DNA of 49,374 nt from an uncultured bacterium (GTDB taxonomy: Bacteria > Verrucomicrobiota > Kiritimatiellia > CAIVKH01): positions 1 through 49,374 of the forward strand of contig CALGMT010000040.1 of NCBI GenBank assembly GCA_937958885.1, in the 5' to 3' direction. Positions 1 through 7,623 of the stretch are shown here, piece after piece. Each line of letters starts with the position of its first letter. Within the stretch, counting starts at the first letter, position 1. The notes under the pieces are model-generated. The model saw nothing but the letters and a program-made list of their open reading frames with translations, was not told the DNA's origin and made no database searches. The translations under genes were made by a program, and so were the position numbers.

Positions 1-25
1 GGTAGTCAATACCGATGTAGTTCAT
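1..25 (-). CDS. Partial gene, N-terminus only (MNYIGIDY...)
   Basis: Only the first eight codons are inside the window, reading MNYIGIDY from an ATG at 25 on the minus strand. A clear Shine-Dalgarno GGAGG lies 8 nt upstream of this ATG, which makes a real start likely. The opening resembles the first beta strand of ASKHA-type sugar kinases or RuvX-like proteins (xYIGID). Too little sequence is present to name a function. Confidence 0.45.
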
Positions 26-148
26 GGCGGTTACCTCCGTGTTTCTGTGGCGGGCCCCCATGGCCGCGCCTTCAACATATGATGGGCATTATGCCGCATC
101 TGCGGAGCTCTAACCGCCTTTCATGCTATCTGACCCCTTTCCTCGGGG

Positions 149-604
149 CTAGCGCCAATCGACGGCGATCTTCATCACTGCTTTGTGCAAGGCCCCTGCG
201 CCGGCAAGGGGCGCGTGCGCATCGGCGGGCGTAAAAATGGCGAAATAGCCGGGCGGAACAGCAATCCACGTGAGCGGCGCGTCGAGAAAGAACCTAATGT
301 CGCGCGCTTCGTCGAACGGCTCGCGCGGGTGAAGACAGGACGCGAGATCGCGCCAGCCAATTTCCTCATTCCCCGCTAGCGTGTACTGAATATCGATATA
401 TTTCCGGTGCACCTCCAGCGGTGACGCCTCGCGCCCGCGTGCGTCAGCACGCTCGACATGCGCGTAGAGCATGTCCGGAATCAGCTCGATCCGACCCGCC
501 TCCAGCTCCGCGAGCTCCGGCCGCCGAAGGAAGGCAAACGCCTCGGCAAACCCGGCATGCAGACCCCAAAGGCTGTCGGCGTGACTCAAATGGTCCAAAA
601 TCAT
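149..604 (-). CDS. YhcH/YjgK/YiaL family protein (DUF386), probable sugar anomerase
   Basis: This 151-residue protein matches the YhcH/YjgK/YiaL cupin-like family in length and landmarks. It opens MILDHL, has the central EVHRKYIDIQYTLAGNEEIGW block, and ends in HKAVMKIAVDW. Family members are small metal-binding proteins found in sialate and uronate/pentose operons, and the sialate member acts as a mutarotase; the substrate here is unknown. The ATG at 604 is chosen over the upstream in-frame codon because a GGGAGG Shine-Dalgarno precedes it by about 5 nt and the family starts here. The gene is divergent from the secreted protein gene at 673. The hexuronate genes later in the window make a role in sugar-acid use reasonable, but that is inference. 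Confidence 0.85.
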   Translation of the reverse strand: MILDHLSHADSLWGLHAGFAEAFAFLRRPELAELEAGRIELIPDMLYAHVERADARGREASPLEVHRKYIDIQYTLAGNEEIGWRDLASCLHPREPFDEARDIRFFLDAPLTWIAVPPGYFAIFTPADAHAPLAGAGALHKAVMKIAVDWR

Positions 605-672
605 GCTACCCTCCCCGCTTGTTTGACACAACGCGTGTGCTAACATCCTCTACATATAAGGGAGTCTGTGTC

Positions 673-1245
673 ATGCATCGTGTGCTGCTCAAGTGCGTTG
701 TTGCGGGTCTCGCGTATGGCGTCGTCCAATCCTCCGACGCGCGCAATCTGATCTATAACGGGAGTTTCGAAGCGGAGAGCGCGTTTTCCTACGGTTTCGC
801 GCAAAATTGGAAGATGAACGACCCGGACGACCACGGCGATATGTGGGGCAACGCCGCGCGCGAAAATTGGCGCGCGAAGGACGGCGCCTACATCATGGCG
901 CTGCGCGGCACATGGGCGGGAACCGACGATTTCGGCGGCATCTGGCAGGAGGCCGAAGGGCGCGGCCAGCAGGCCTATCAGCTCACCGCATGGCTGTGGC
1001 AGGACGCCGGCTGGACCGCGGCCGTCCAGGAAATGAAGCTGGAATTCTGGAACTGGGACCGAACGGAATTGCTCGGCTCCGCGGTCTTGAAACTGGAAAA
1101 CCTCGGTGAGGAGTGGTCGAGGCGCGAACTCAATGCGGTATCGCCCGAGGGCACCGAGTGGGTTCGCGTTGTATTCAGCGTGTCCGGCGCAGGTCCCACC
1201 GGCGCGCTCCAGATCGACGACGTTGCGCTGGAAGCCGTTCCGTAA
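673..1245 (+). CDS. Secreted carbohydrate-binding-like (CBM4/9 or CenC jelly-roll) protein
   Basis: A 190-residue product. The first 20 or so residues form a weak signal peptide (MHRVLLKCVVAGLAYGVV), followed at once by NLIYNGSFE. That is the usual first strand of CBM4/9-like or CenC-like jelly-roll domains, and the domain closes with LQIDDVALE, the usual last strand. Many W, F and Y residues in between suit a carbohydrate-binding face. There is no catalytic domain, so it is probably a stand-alone binding or structural extracellular protein. The ATG at 673 is preceded by GGGAG; the longer frame back to 421 has no start support and overlaps the divergent gene. The ligand is unknown. Confidence 0.7.
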   Translation: MHRVLLKCVVAGLAYGVVQSSDARNLIYNGSFEAESAFSYGFAQNWKMNDPDDHGDMWGNAARENWRAKDGAYIMALRGTWAGTDDFGGIWQEAEGRGQQAYQLTAWLWQDAGWTAAVQEMKLEFWNWDRTELLGSAVLKLENLGEEWSRRELNAVSPEGTEWVRVVFSVSGAGPTGALQIDDVALEAVP

Positions 1246-1308
1246 TTCCAGCCGCAACGGCACTATTCCGCCCGATTCGCTGGCGGGATGGCTGATCGCG
1301 AGGTATGC

Positions 1309-2586
1309 TTGCGTCTCCTCATGCACTGGCGCACTCTTATCTGCGGCCTCGTCCTGATACCCGCTCTCGGCCGCGCTGAATCGGCGCAGGAGATCGAATG
1401 GTCTGATTTCGCCCGGCTCGCAGCGGATCATAACGCGGCGCTCATCGTCTCGCGCGAGGCTCTCGTGCGCGCGCGGTTCAACGCGGATGCCGCTAACGCG
1501 ACCTGGTGGCCTGTCATCTCCGGCGCGGCGGGATATTCGCGATCCGACAGCGAGGATTCATCTGACGGCCCTTCGGACCGGACCTCGATCGGCCTCGACG
1601 CGCGCTATACGCTTTACGCCGGCGGCGCCGACAGCGCAAGAATTCGCCAGGCGCGCGCGGCGGTGGATCTGGCGGAGGCGGAATGGGCCGACGCGCGCGC
1701 GAGCGTCGGCGCGGAGGCGCGCCGCGCTTATATTCGTCTTCAATTCTCGCAGCAGCGGGTGACACTGGCCGAAGCGATTGTCGAGCGGCGCCGCCAGAAC
1801 CTCGACCTTGTCCAACTGCGCTTCGAAAGCGGCGGTGAGCACAAGGGGTCGCTCCTCCGCGTCGAGGCCGCTGCCTTGCAAGCGAAAGTCGACTTGGAGC
1901 AGGCGCTGCGCGAGCGCGCCGTGCGGCAACGCGAATTGACCGGACTCGCCGGCCGCGATGACTTCACGGCGTGGACTCCGCTCGATGGGCTGGTCCTGCC
2001 GCCCACGCCCGACGAGCCCGAATGGGGCCCGCTCGTACGGGCGACCCCGCGCGTCCGCGCGGCGACGGCCCGACTGGCGGCCGCGCGCGAGTCCATGATC
2101 ATCGCGCGCGGGGCGCTGCGTCCCGAGCTCGCGCTGCGCGGATCGATCGATCGCAGCGGCGATTCGTGGCCGCCGGACCGCGACAGCTGGAGCGCGGGCG
2201 CGACGCTCTCGATGCCGTTCTTCACCGGCGGCCGCAATATCAACCAACTCGCCGCCGCCCGGGCGGACGTGCGCCTGGCCGAGGCTCGACTCGATCAGGA
2301 GACGCGCACGGCCCGACTCGAACTCGAGAGCGCATTGGCGGATGTCCTGAACGCCACCCGCCAGGTCGCGGTCCAACAGGCGTTCCGCAGCGCCGCCGTG
2401 GCGCGCGCGGAAATTGCACGCGCGCAATATGCCAACGGTCTGCTCAGCTTCCAAAATTGGGATCAGATCGAGGATGAATTGATCCAAAGTCAACAGAACC
2501 TGCTCGCCCGCGAGCGCGACGCCGCGCTCGCGGCAGCGGAATGGGACCGCGTGCGAGGCCGGTCGCCCCTCCCGGATAGGCTATGA
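1309..2586 (+). CDS. TolC family outer membrane efflux protein
   Basis: About 425 residues with the duplicated TolC/OEP pattern: two long Ala/Glu/Arg-rich helical hairpins (roughly residues 35-215 and 235-415), each followed by beta strands such as TSIGLDARYTLYAGG and SAGATLSMPFFTGGRN. It would form the outer membrane channel of the exporter encoded by the next two genes. The start is uncertain. TTG at 1309 has GAGG 5 nt upstream and gives a clean signal peptide ending ALGRA; ATG at 1288 has no useful Shine-Dalgarno; ATG at 1321 also leaves a signal peptide. The stop TGA overlaps the next ATG as ATGA, so translation is coupled to the adaptor. Confidence 0.88.
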   Translation: MRLLMHWRTLICGLVLIPALGRAESAQEIEWSDFARLAADHNAALIVSREALVRARFNADAANATWWPVISGAAGYSRSDSEDSSDGPSDRTSIGLDARYTLYAGGADSARIRQARAAVDLAEAEWADARASVGAEARRAYIRLQFSQQRVTLAEAIVERRRQNLDLVQLRFESGGEHKGSLLRVEAAALQAKVDLEQALRERAVRQRELTGLAGRDDFTAWTPLDGLVLPPTPDEPEWGPLVRATPRVRAATARLAAARESMIIARGALRPELALRGSIDRSGDSWPPDRDSWSAGATLSMPFFTGGRNINQLAAARADVRLAEARLDQETRTARLELESALADVLNATRQVAVQQAFRSAAVARAEIARAQYANGLLSFQNWDQIEDELIQSQQNLLARERDAALAAAEWDRVRGRSPLPDRL

Positions 2587-3548
2587 AAAAAATCCTGATC
2601 GTACTTATCGCGCTGGCGCTGATTGCTGGCGGCTGGGCGTGGCGGCGCGCGCGTGCGGCGCGGGATAACGCGCCGGCGATGCGCGAGGTGGTTGTCGAAC
2701 GCGGCGCGATTCGCGAAACGGTGCTGGCCACCGGAACCGTTGAGCCGCAAAACCGCGTTGCGCTCGCCAGTCCCGTGTCGGGCCGGCTGGAAGAAGTGCT
2801 GCCGCGCGAGGGCGATCAAGTCCAGCGCGGCCAAACGCTCGCCCTCGTCAGTTCCACCGAGCGCGCCACGCTGCTCGACGCTGCACGCGCGCGCGGGCCG
2901 GAGGAACTCGCGCGCTGGGAGCAGCTCTACAAGCCAACCCCCGTGATCGCGCCGCTCGACGGCACCGTGATCGCGCGGCTGCTCGAACCCGGTCAGTCGG
3001 TGTCGCCCGACAAGGCGATCCTCGTCCTCTCCGACCGCCTGATTGTGCGCGCGCAGGTGGACGAAACCGATATGGCGCGGATCGCCATCGGGCAGCGCAC
3101 AGAAATACGACTCGATGCCTATCCCCGTCAGGTGTTGACCGCGCGTGTCGAGCACATCGCATACGAATCGCGCACGGTCAACAATGTCACGATCTACAAT
3201 GTTGAAATCGCGCCGGACGAGCTGCCGCCGTTCGTCCGCAGCGGCATGTCCGCCGGCGTCACGTTCATTCTGCGCGCCACAAACGATGTGCTCGTGCTTC
3301 CCGCCGAGGCGCTCCGGGGCACGCGCGAGCGGCGCACGGTGCTCGTGCCCGCCGCCGCGCCGCGCCTTCCGCCGGAGGAGCGCGAAGTCGAGGTTGGCAT
3401 CGACGACGGACGCACCGTCGAACTCCTAAACGGCCTCGCGGAGGGCGACCGCGTGCTCGTGCCGGAGGTCGCGCTCGGCACCACGTCCGGCCCGCAAAAA
3501 AGTTCCCCGCTCTCGCCCTTTGGCGGGGGCGGCCGGCGGCGCTTGTGA
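2583..3548 (+). CDS. macA: Periplasmic adaptor (membrane fusion protein), MacA/HlyD-like
   Basis: A 321-residue adaptor linking a MacB-type inner membrane exporter to TolC. The N-terminus is a single membrane anchor (MKKILIVLIALALIAGGW). A split lipoyl/barrel-sandwich domain is seen in its two halves: PVSGRLEEVLPREGDQVQRGQTLALV and PVIAPLDGTVIARLLEPGQSV. Beta-barrel and membrane-proximal domains follow. The helical hairpin between the lipoyl halves is only about 25-30 residues, much shorter than in canonical MacA. The C-terminus ends in a Gly/Arg tail. The ATG overlaps the tolC stop, and macB starts 21 nt after this stop, so the three form one operon. Substrate unknown. Confidence 0.88.
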   Translation: MKKILIVLIALALIAGGWAWRRARAARDNAPAMREVVVERGAIRETVLATGTVEPQNRVALASPVSGRLEEVLPREGDQVQRGQTLALVSSTERATLLDAARARGPEELARWEQLYKPTPVIAPLDGTVIARLLEPGQSVSPDKAILVLSDRLIVRAQVDETDMARIAIGQRTEIRLDAYPRQVLTARVEHIAYESRTVNNVTIYNVEIAPDELPPFVRSGMSAGVTFILRATNDVLVLPAEALRGTRERRTVLVPAAAPRLPPEEREVEVGIDDGRTVELLNGLAEGDRVLVPEVALGTTSGPQKSSPLSPFGGGGRRRL

Positions 3549-3569
3549 GGCCGCCGCGAAAGCGCCCGC

Positions 3570-5528
3570 ATGATCTCGCTCACCGACGTATCCAAGACCT
3601 ATCGCATGGGCGATACGCTTGTGCGCGCGCTGCGCGGGGTGTCGCTGAAGATCGAGCCGGGCGCGTTCGTCGCCATCATGGGGCCGTCCGGCTCGGGCAA
3701 GTCCACGCTGATGCACATCCTCGGTTTGCTCGATGTGCCGGATTCCGGTTCATACAAACTGGAGGGGCGTGAGCTTTCGGCGTGCAGCGAGGATGAACTC
3801 GCCCGCATTCGCAATGAGGAATACGGGTTTGTCTTCCAGCAGTTCAACCTGCTGTCGCGCACATCCGCCATTGAGAACGTCGCGATGCCGCTGCTCTACT
3901 CCCGCGCGCAACACGACCCGACGCAGGTCCGCGCACTGCTGGAGCAGGTCGGATTGGGCGATCGGGCGCATCACAGACCGAACGAGTTGTCCGGCGGCCA
4001 GCAGCAGCGTGTCGCCATCGCGCGCGCGCTGACGACGAATCCGCGTGTGATTCTCGCGGATGAGCCGACGGGGAACCTCGACTCCGCGAGCGCGCACGAA
4101 ATCATGGGGGTGCTCAAGCGGCTCAACGAGCAGGGCATCACGATCCTGCTGGTGACCCACGAGCACGATATCGCCGAGTACGCGGATCGGGTGATCCACA
4201 TGCGCGATGGCGTCATCCAGCGCGAGGAGCGGCGGGCGGCGCCGCGCGCGCCCGCTGCGCGGTCGCCGAGCGCCGAGCGTCCGGCGGCGCGATCCGCCTG
4301 GCGTCACAACCTGCGGGCATTCGCCACGTATTTTCGCCTCGCGGGCCGCGCGCTGTGGGCGCACAAAATGCGCGCATTTCTCTCGATGCTCGGCATCCTG
4401 ATCGGCGTCGGCTCCGTAATCGCGATGCTGGGCATCGGGGCGGGCGCGAAGGAGGCGGTCCGGCGGCAGTTTTCGCATCTGGGCTCGAATGTGTTGATCC
4501 TCCGGCCCGGCGCGCGACAGACCGGCGCGGTGCGCATGCAAGCGGGCGCGGTGAGCCGCCTGACGCCGGACGACGCTCGAGCGATTGCCGATCGCGCGCC
4601 CGGCGTGCGGCGCGTCTCCGCGACCGTTTCAACGCGCGCGCAGGCGGTGTTTCAGGGCCGCAACTGGAATACGGAGGTGACCGGCGTCGAACCGGACCAT
4701 GTGGACATCCGAGCCATGCACCCCACCGTCGGGCGCTACATCACGGAAGACGATCTTCGCGCGCGGGCGCGCGTCGCCGTGGTCGGGCGCACGATCGTGC
4801 GCGAGTTGTTCGAGGGTCGAAATCCGATCGGCGAGCAACTGCGGATCAACCGCGTGATCTTTCAGGTCGTCGGCGTCCTGCCGGAGAAAGGCTCCTCGCC
4901 GTGGCGCGATCGGGACGATGTCATTATCGTGCCGCTGACGACGGCGATGTTCCGCCTCGCCGGCCGCGAGCATGTGGACGCGATTGAGATCGAGATTGCG
5001 GACGCATCCTTGATTCCGTCGGCGCAAGAGGCCGTAATCGCGCTCATGCGCCAGCGCTTGCGCGCGCCGCCGCATGCGCCGGATCCGGTCCAGGTGCAGA
5101 ACATGGCGGAGATGCTCTCCGCGCTGACGGAGACCAGCCGCACGATGTCGATGCTGCTCGCGACCATCGCCGCGATTTCGCTCGTGGTGGGCGGCATCGG
5201 CATCATGAACATCATGCTCGTGTCGGTCACGGAGCGTGTGCGCGAGATCGGCATCCGAAAAGCGCTCGGCGCACGGCGGCGCGACATCCTGGGCCAGTTC
5301 CTCGTCGAGGCGATTGCGGTGAGCCTGACCGGCGGCGTGCTCGGTATTGCGCTGGGCGCGAGCGCGGCGTTCGCGCTGTCCACCTTTGCCGGATGGGAAG
5401 TGGCAATCACCGCACAGGCGGTTGGCATGGCCTTCGGCTTTTCCGCCCTCACCGGTCTCATCTTCGGCATCTGGCCGGCTCGCAAGGCCGCGCTGCTCAA
5501 CCCCATCGATGCGTTGCGCTACGAGTGA
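3570..5528 (+). CDS. macB: MacB-type ABC exporter, fused ATPase and FtsX-like permease
   Basis: A 652-residue fused transporter. The ATPase half (about 1-225) has Walker A GPSGSGKST at 38-46, the signature LSGGQQQRVAIARAL and Walker B VILADEPTGNLD with a downstream THEHD switch His. The permease half has a first membrane helix near residue 270 (FLSMLGILIGVGSVIAML), a large periplasmic MacB-PCD domain, and three C-terminal helices ending RKAALLNPIDALRYE, typical of FtsX/MacB. It is a mechanotransmission exporter acting with the MacA-like adaptor and TolC encoded directly upstream. Likely cargo is a peptide, lipid or macrolide-like compound; the sequence does not say which. Confidence 0.93.
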   Translation: MISLTDVSKTYRMGDTLVRALRGVSLKIEPGAFVAIMGPSGSGKSTLMHILGLLDVPDSGSYKLEGRELSACSEDELARIRNEEYGFVFQQFNLLSRTSAIENVAMPLLYSRAQHDPTQVRALLEQVGLGDRAHHRPNELSGGQQQRVAIARALTTNPRVILADEPTGNLDSASAHEIMGVLKRLNEQGITILLVTHEHDIAEYADRVIHMRDGVIQREERRAAPRAPAARSPSAERPAARSAWRHNLRAFATYFRLAGRALWAHKMRAFLSMLGILIGVGSVIAMLGIGAGAKEAVRRQFSHLGSNVLILRPGARQTGAVRMQAGAVSRLTPDDARAIADRAPGVRRVSATVSTRAQAVFQGRNWNTEVTGVEPDHVDIRAMHPTVGRYITEDDLRARARVAVVGRTIVRELFEGRNPIGEQLRINRVIFQVVGVLPEKGSSPWRDRDDVIIVPLTTAMFRLAGREHVDAIEIEIADASLIPSAQEAVIALMRQRLRAPPHAPDPVQVQNMAEMLSALTETSRTMSMLLATIAAISLVVGGIGIMNIMLVSVTERVREIGIRKALGARRRDILGQFLVEAIAVSLTGGVLGIALGASAAFALSTFAGWEVAITAQAVGMAFGFSALTGLIFGIWPARKAALLNPIDALRYE

Positions 5529-5546
5529 GGCCACGCGCGGCGTGCA

Positions 5547-6509
5547 TCAGCGAAATAGAAAACGCCCGATCAGCATGAACAGCGGAACCGTGACGACGGC
5601 GCACACAGTGGTCAGAAGGATCGCGCGGCTCATCAAATCGCGGTCGCCGCCGTAGCGCTCCACGAGCACGCCGCACGTGATGGCGGTCGGCATCGCGGCA
5701 ATCACAAGCGCCGTGCGCCAAACTTCTGCGGGAAGGGTCCACACGCTCGCCAACGCCACCAGCATGGCGATAGAAAGCGCCGGCCCGGCGGCGAGGCGCG
5801 CAATCACGACGCGGCGCAGCGCGCTGTCGATTCGCCAACCCGGCGGCAGCGCGCCGAGTTGCGATCCGGTGACCAGCAGCGAAAGCGGAATCGTCAGCGT
5901 GCCCGCCGTCGCAACAAGGCTGAGCGCGTGACCCGCCGGTCCGGGCCGGTCGAACCAGCCGCGGCTATCGGGCCACAGCGCCGCAAGCGCGGCGCCCGCC
6001 ACCGTCGCCAGCAGCCCCGGATTCAGCGCGTGGATCAACCCGTCCCGCAGCGTATTTCGGAACCCGCGCAGCATTGCCACGCAAACCGACCACAGAAAAA
6101 ACTGCGCGGCCACGTTGACGAGAAGAACCGTCGCGACACCCTCCTCCCCGTACACGAGCGCCGCGATCGGCAGCGGCAGAAAGATCCAGTTCGGCACCGA
6201 GCCCGCCAGCCACGCCGTGCGGCGGGCGGACGCCGGCAGCTCGCGCGTCAGAACCCAACCCGCAACGATTCCGACAACGATCAGCGCCGCGCCCGACAGC
6301 AAAAGGACACCCTGTTCGACCGCAGGACGCTGCCCAACAATCCGCAACATCTGCGTGAAGGTGAGACACGGAAACAGGACGTCCGTGCAGAGCCGGCTCA
6401 TCGCGCGCGTCGCCGGCTCGCCGAGCACACGACGGCGGCGCGCGAACCACCCCGCGCCCATCACGCCCGCCAGCACGGCGAGCCGAATCCCTATGGCCGA
6501 TGCTTCGAT
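5547..6509 (-). CDS. AEC family transporter (auxin efflux carrier-like permease), likely non-AUG start
   Basis: A hydrophobic permease with about ten membrane segments and the AEC/PF03547 pattern: RRRRVLGEPATRAMSRLCTDVLFPCL after the first helix, and a C-terminal half with TIPLSLLVTGSQLG and AMPTAITCGVLVERYGGD. Members export small organic anions or auxin-like acids; the substrate here is unknown. The only usual start, GTG at 6476, would cut the first helix in half. The open frame continues to an ATC at 6509 that has GGAGG exactly 5 nt upstream and restores a full first helix, so 6509 is given as the likely start. It lies 36 nt after the LpxC-like gene and is convergent with macB. Confidence 0.8.
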   Translation of the reverse strand: MEASAIGIRLAVLAGVMGAGWFARRRRVLGEPATRAMSRLCTDVLFPCLTFTQMLRIVGQRPAVEQGVLLLSGAALIVVGIVAGWVLTRELPASARRTAWLAGSVPNWIFLPLPIAALVYGEEGVATVLLVNVAAQFFLWSVCVAMLRGFRNTLRDGLIHALNPGLLATVAGAALAALWPDSRGWFDRPGPAGHALSLVATAGTLTIPLSLLVTGSQLGALPPGWRIDSALRRVVIARLAAGPALSIAMLVALASVWTLPAEVWRTALVIAAMPTAITCGVLVERYGGDRDLMSRAILLTTVCAVVTVPLFMLIGRFLFR

Positions 6510-6545
6510 GTCCGCCTCCGCGCTGGGCTTGCCCGATGCACGTCA

Positions 6546-7571
6546 TCATCCGATCGGCTTCAATAAACCTTTTTTGTACAACAGTCGCATCGCGTAGCAG
6601 TCGAGGAAGTGTCCCGCGCGATAGGACGTGATTCCGCCGACAAACCGGCCTTCTTCCAGCAAGGCGACAGCGGCAAACAGATCGAGCACAGCGCGGTGCC
6701 AAACGGCCTCCAGCGATTTGCCCTCATGAATCAGCCGCGGCTCGTTGATGTAGCGGCGGCGTCCGTGCACCAGCACATTTTCCTTGTTGTAGCCGAGATT
6801 CCGCACGTCGGCAAAAATCTGGCCGATCGTCTTGGCCCAAATCATGCGCGAGTGCGGGGCGTTTGTGCGCGCGGCGGCTCCGTGCCGAAAATGTTCGGGA
6901 TTCAAAGGAAATTTGATGCGCTGTTGCCCGATTGCGCTTGAAAAATCAATCGCGCAATCGACTACCAACGCACACGATCCGTTATCCGGATCGAAAACCA
7001 GAAAACTGCCGTTCGGCAGTCCCACCGTCACGCGTTCCTTGACCGTCCAATACTGGACCGGCCGGTTCACCTCCACCTCGCCCGCCCGATCGAACGCCTC
7101 CACCAGGTCGAGGCTGCCGCGTTTGAACAGCGGCGGATCGCCGGATGTGCAGCGGATCAGCACATTGTCGATCCGTGTGCCGACCTTGAGCGCAATGATG
7201 TGCTCGACCATGCGGACGTAATTTTGCGGCGGCCCGCTGCGCAACACGATGTTGCTGACGATCTCGCCGGTCGTCCACACGTTGCGGATCGACACGCGCA
7301 CCGGCAAACAGTCGTGCAGATCCATGCGCTCAAACCACCATCCTTCGAGTTCGGTGGGCTCGAACGTCAGCGTGCTCGTGGCCTTGCCGAGAAACGTCCC
7401 CGGCCCGGAAACCGATACGGATTGGGCAATCGTGCGCTGCCGCGCGTGCGGCGCGACGGGCGCAGTCTCGGACAAATCCCAATCCACGGGCTGGCGCTGC
7501 ATCTGGTCCCACGCGCGCTGCAGCGTGTCGCGATCGCCCGCCAGGATCGTTCCGAAAGGATCGTTTGTCAT
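6546..7571 (-). CDS. Divergent LpxC-like (UDP-3-O-acyl-GlcNAc deacetylase family) protein
   Basis: A 341-residue protein with the LpxC fold signatures. QRTIAQSVSVSGPGTFLGK (from residue 45) corresponds to the first LpxC strand motif, VEHIIAL (E123, H124) to the catalytic Glu and first zinc His, WHRAVLDLF (H292, D297) to the second zinc pair, and RAGHFLD (H321) to the catalytic His. In known LpxC the second pair is spaced H-x3-D; here it is H-x4-D, and the following GDL is replaced by AAV. About 45 extra N-terminal residues are present. It is therefore a remote LpxC paralogue rather than certainly the lipid A enzyme. The ATG at 7571 has GAGG upstream. It lies 52 nt downstream of valS. Confidence 0.72.
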   Translation of the reverse strand: MTNDPFGTILAGDRDTLQRAWDQMQRQPVDWDLSETAPVAPHARQRTIAQSVSVSGPGTFLGKATSTLTFEPTELEGWWFERMDLHDCLPVRVSIRNVWTTGEIVSNIVLRSGPPQNYVRMVEHIIALKVGTRIDNVLIRCTSGDPPLFKRGSLDLVEAFDRAGEVEVNRPVQYWTVKERVTVGLPNGSFLVFDPDNGSCALVVDCAIDFSSAIGQQRIKFPLNPEHFRHGAAARTNAPHSRMIWAKTIGQIFADVRNLGYNKENVLVHGRRRYINEPRLIHEGKSLEAVWHRAVLDLFAAVALLEEGRFVGGITSYRAGHFLDCYAMRLLYKKGLLKPIG

Positions 7572-7623
7572 GCCCTCACCTCTGCTCTCTCTCGCGGGGA
7601 ATGGGCGATCGTTTGCCGCCTCT

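Noticed and set aside
627-639. CACA-N5-TGTG inverted repeat as a regulator site upstream of the YhcH-like gene
   Set aside because: Arms are only 4 bp and the flanks do not continue the symmetry; too weak to call.
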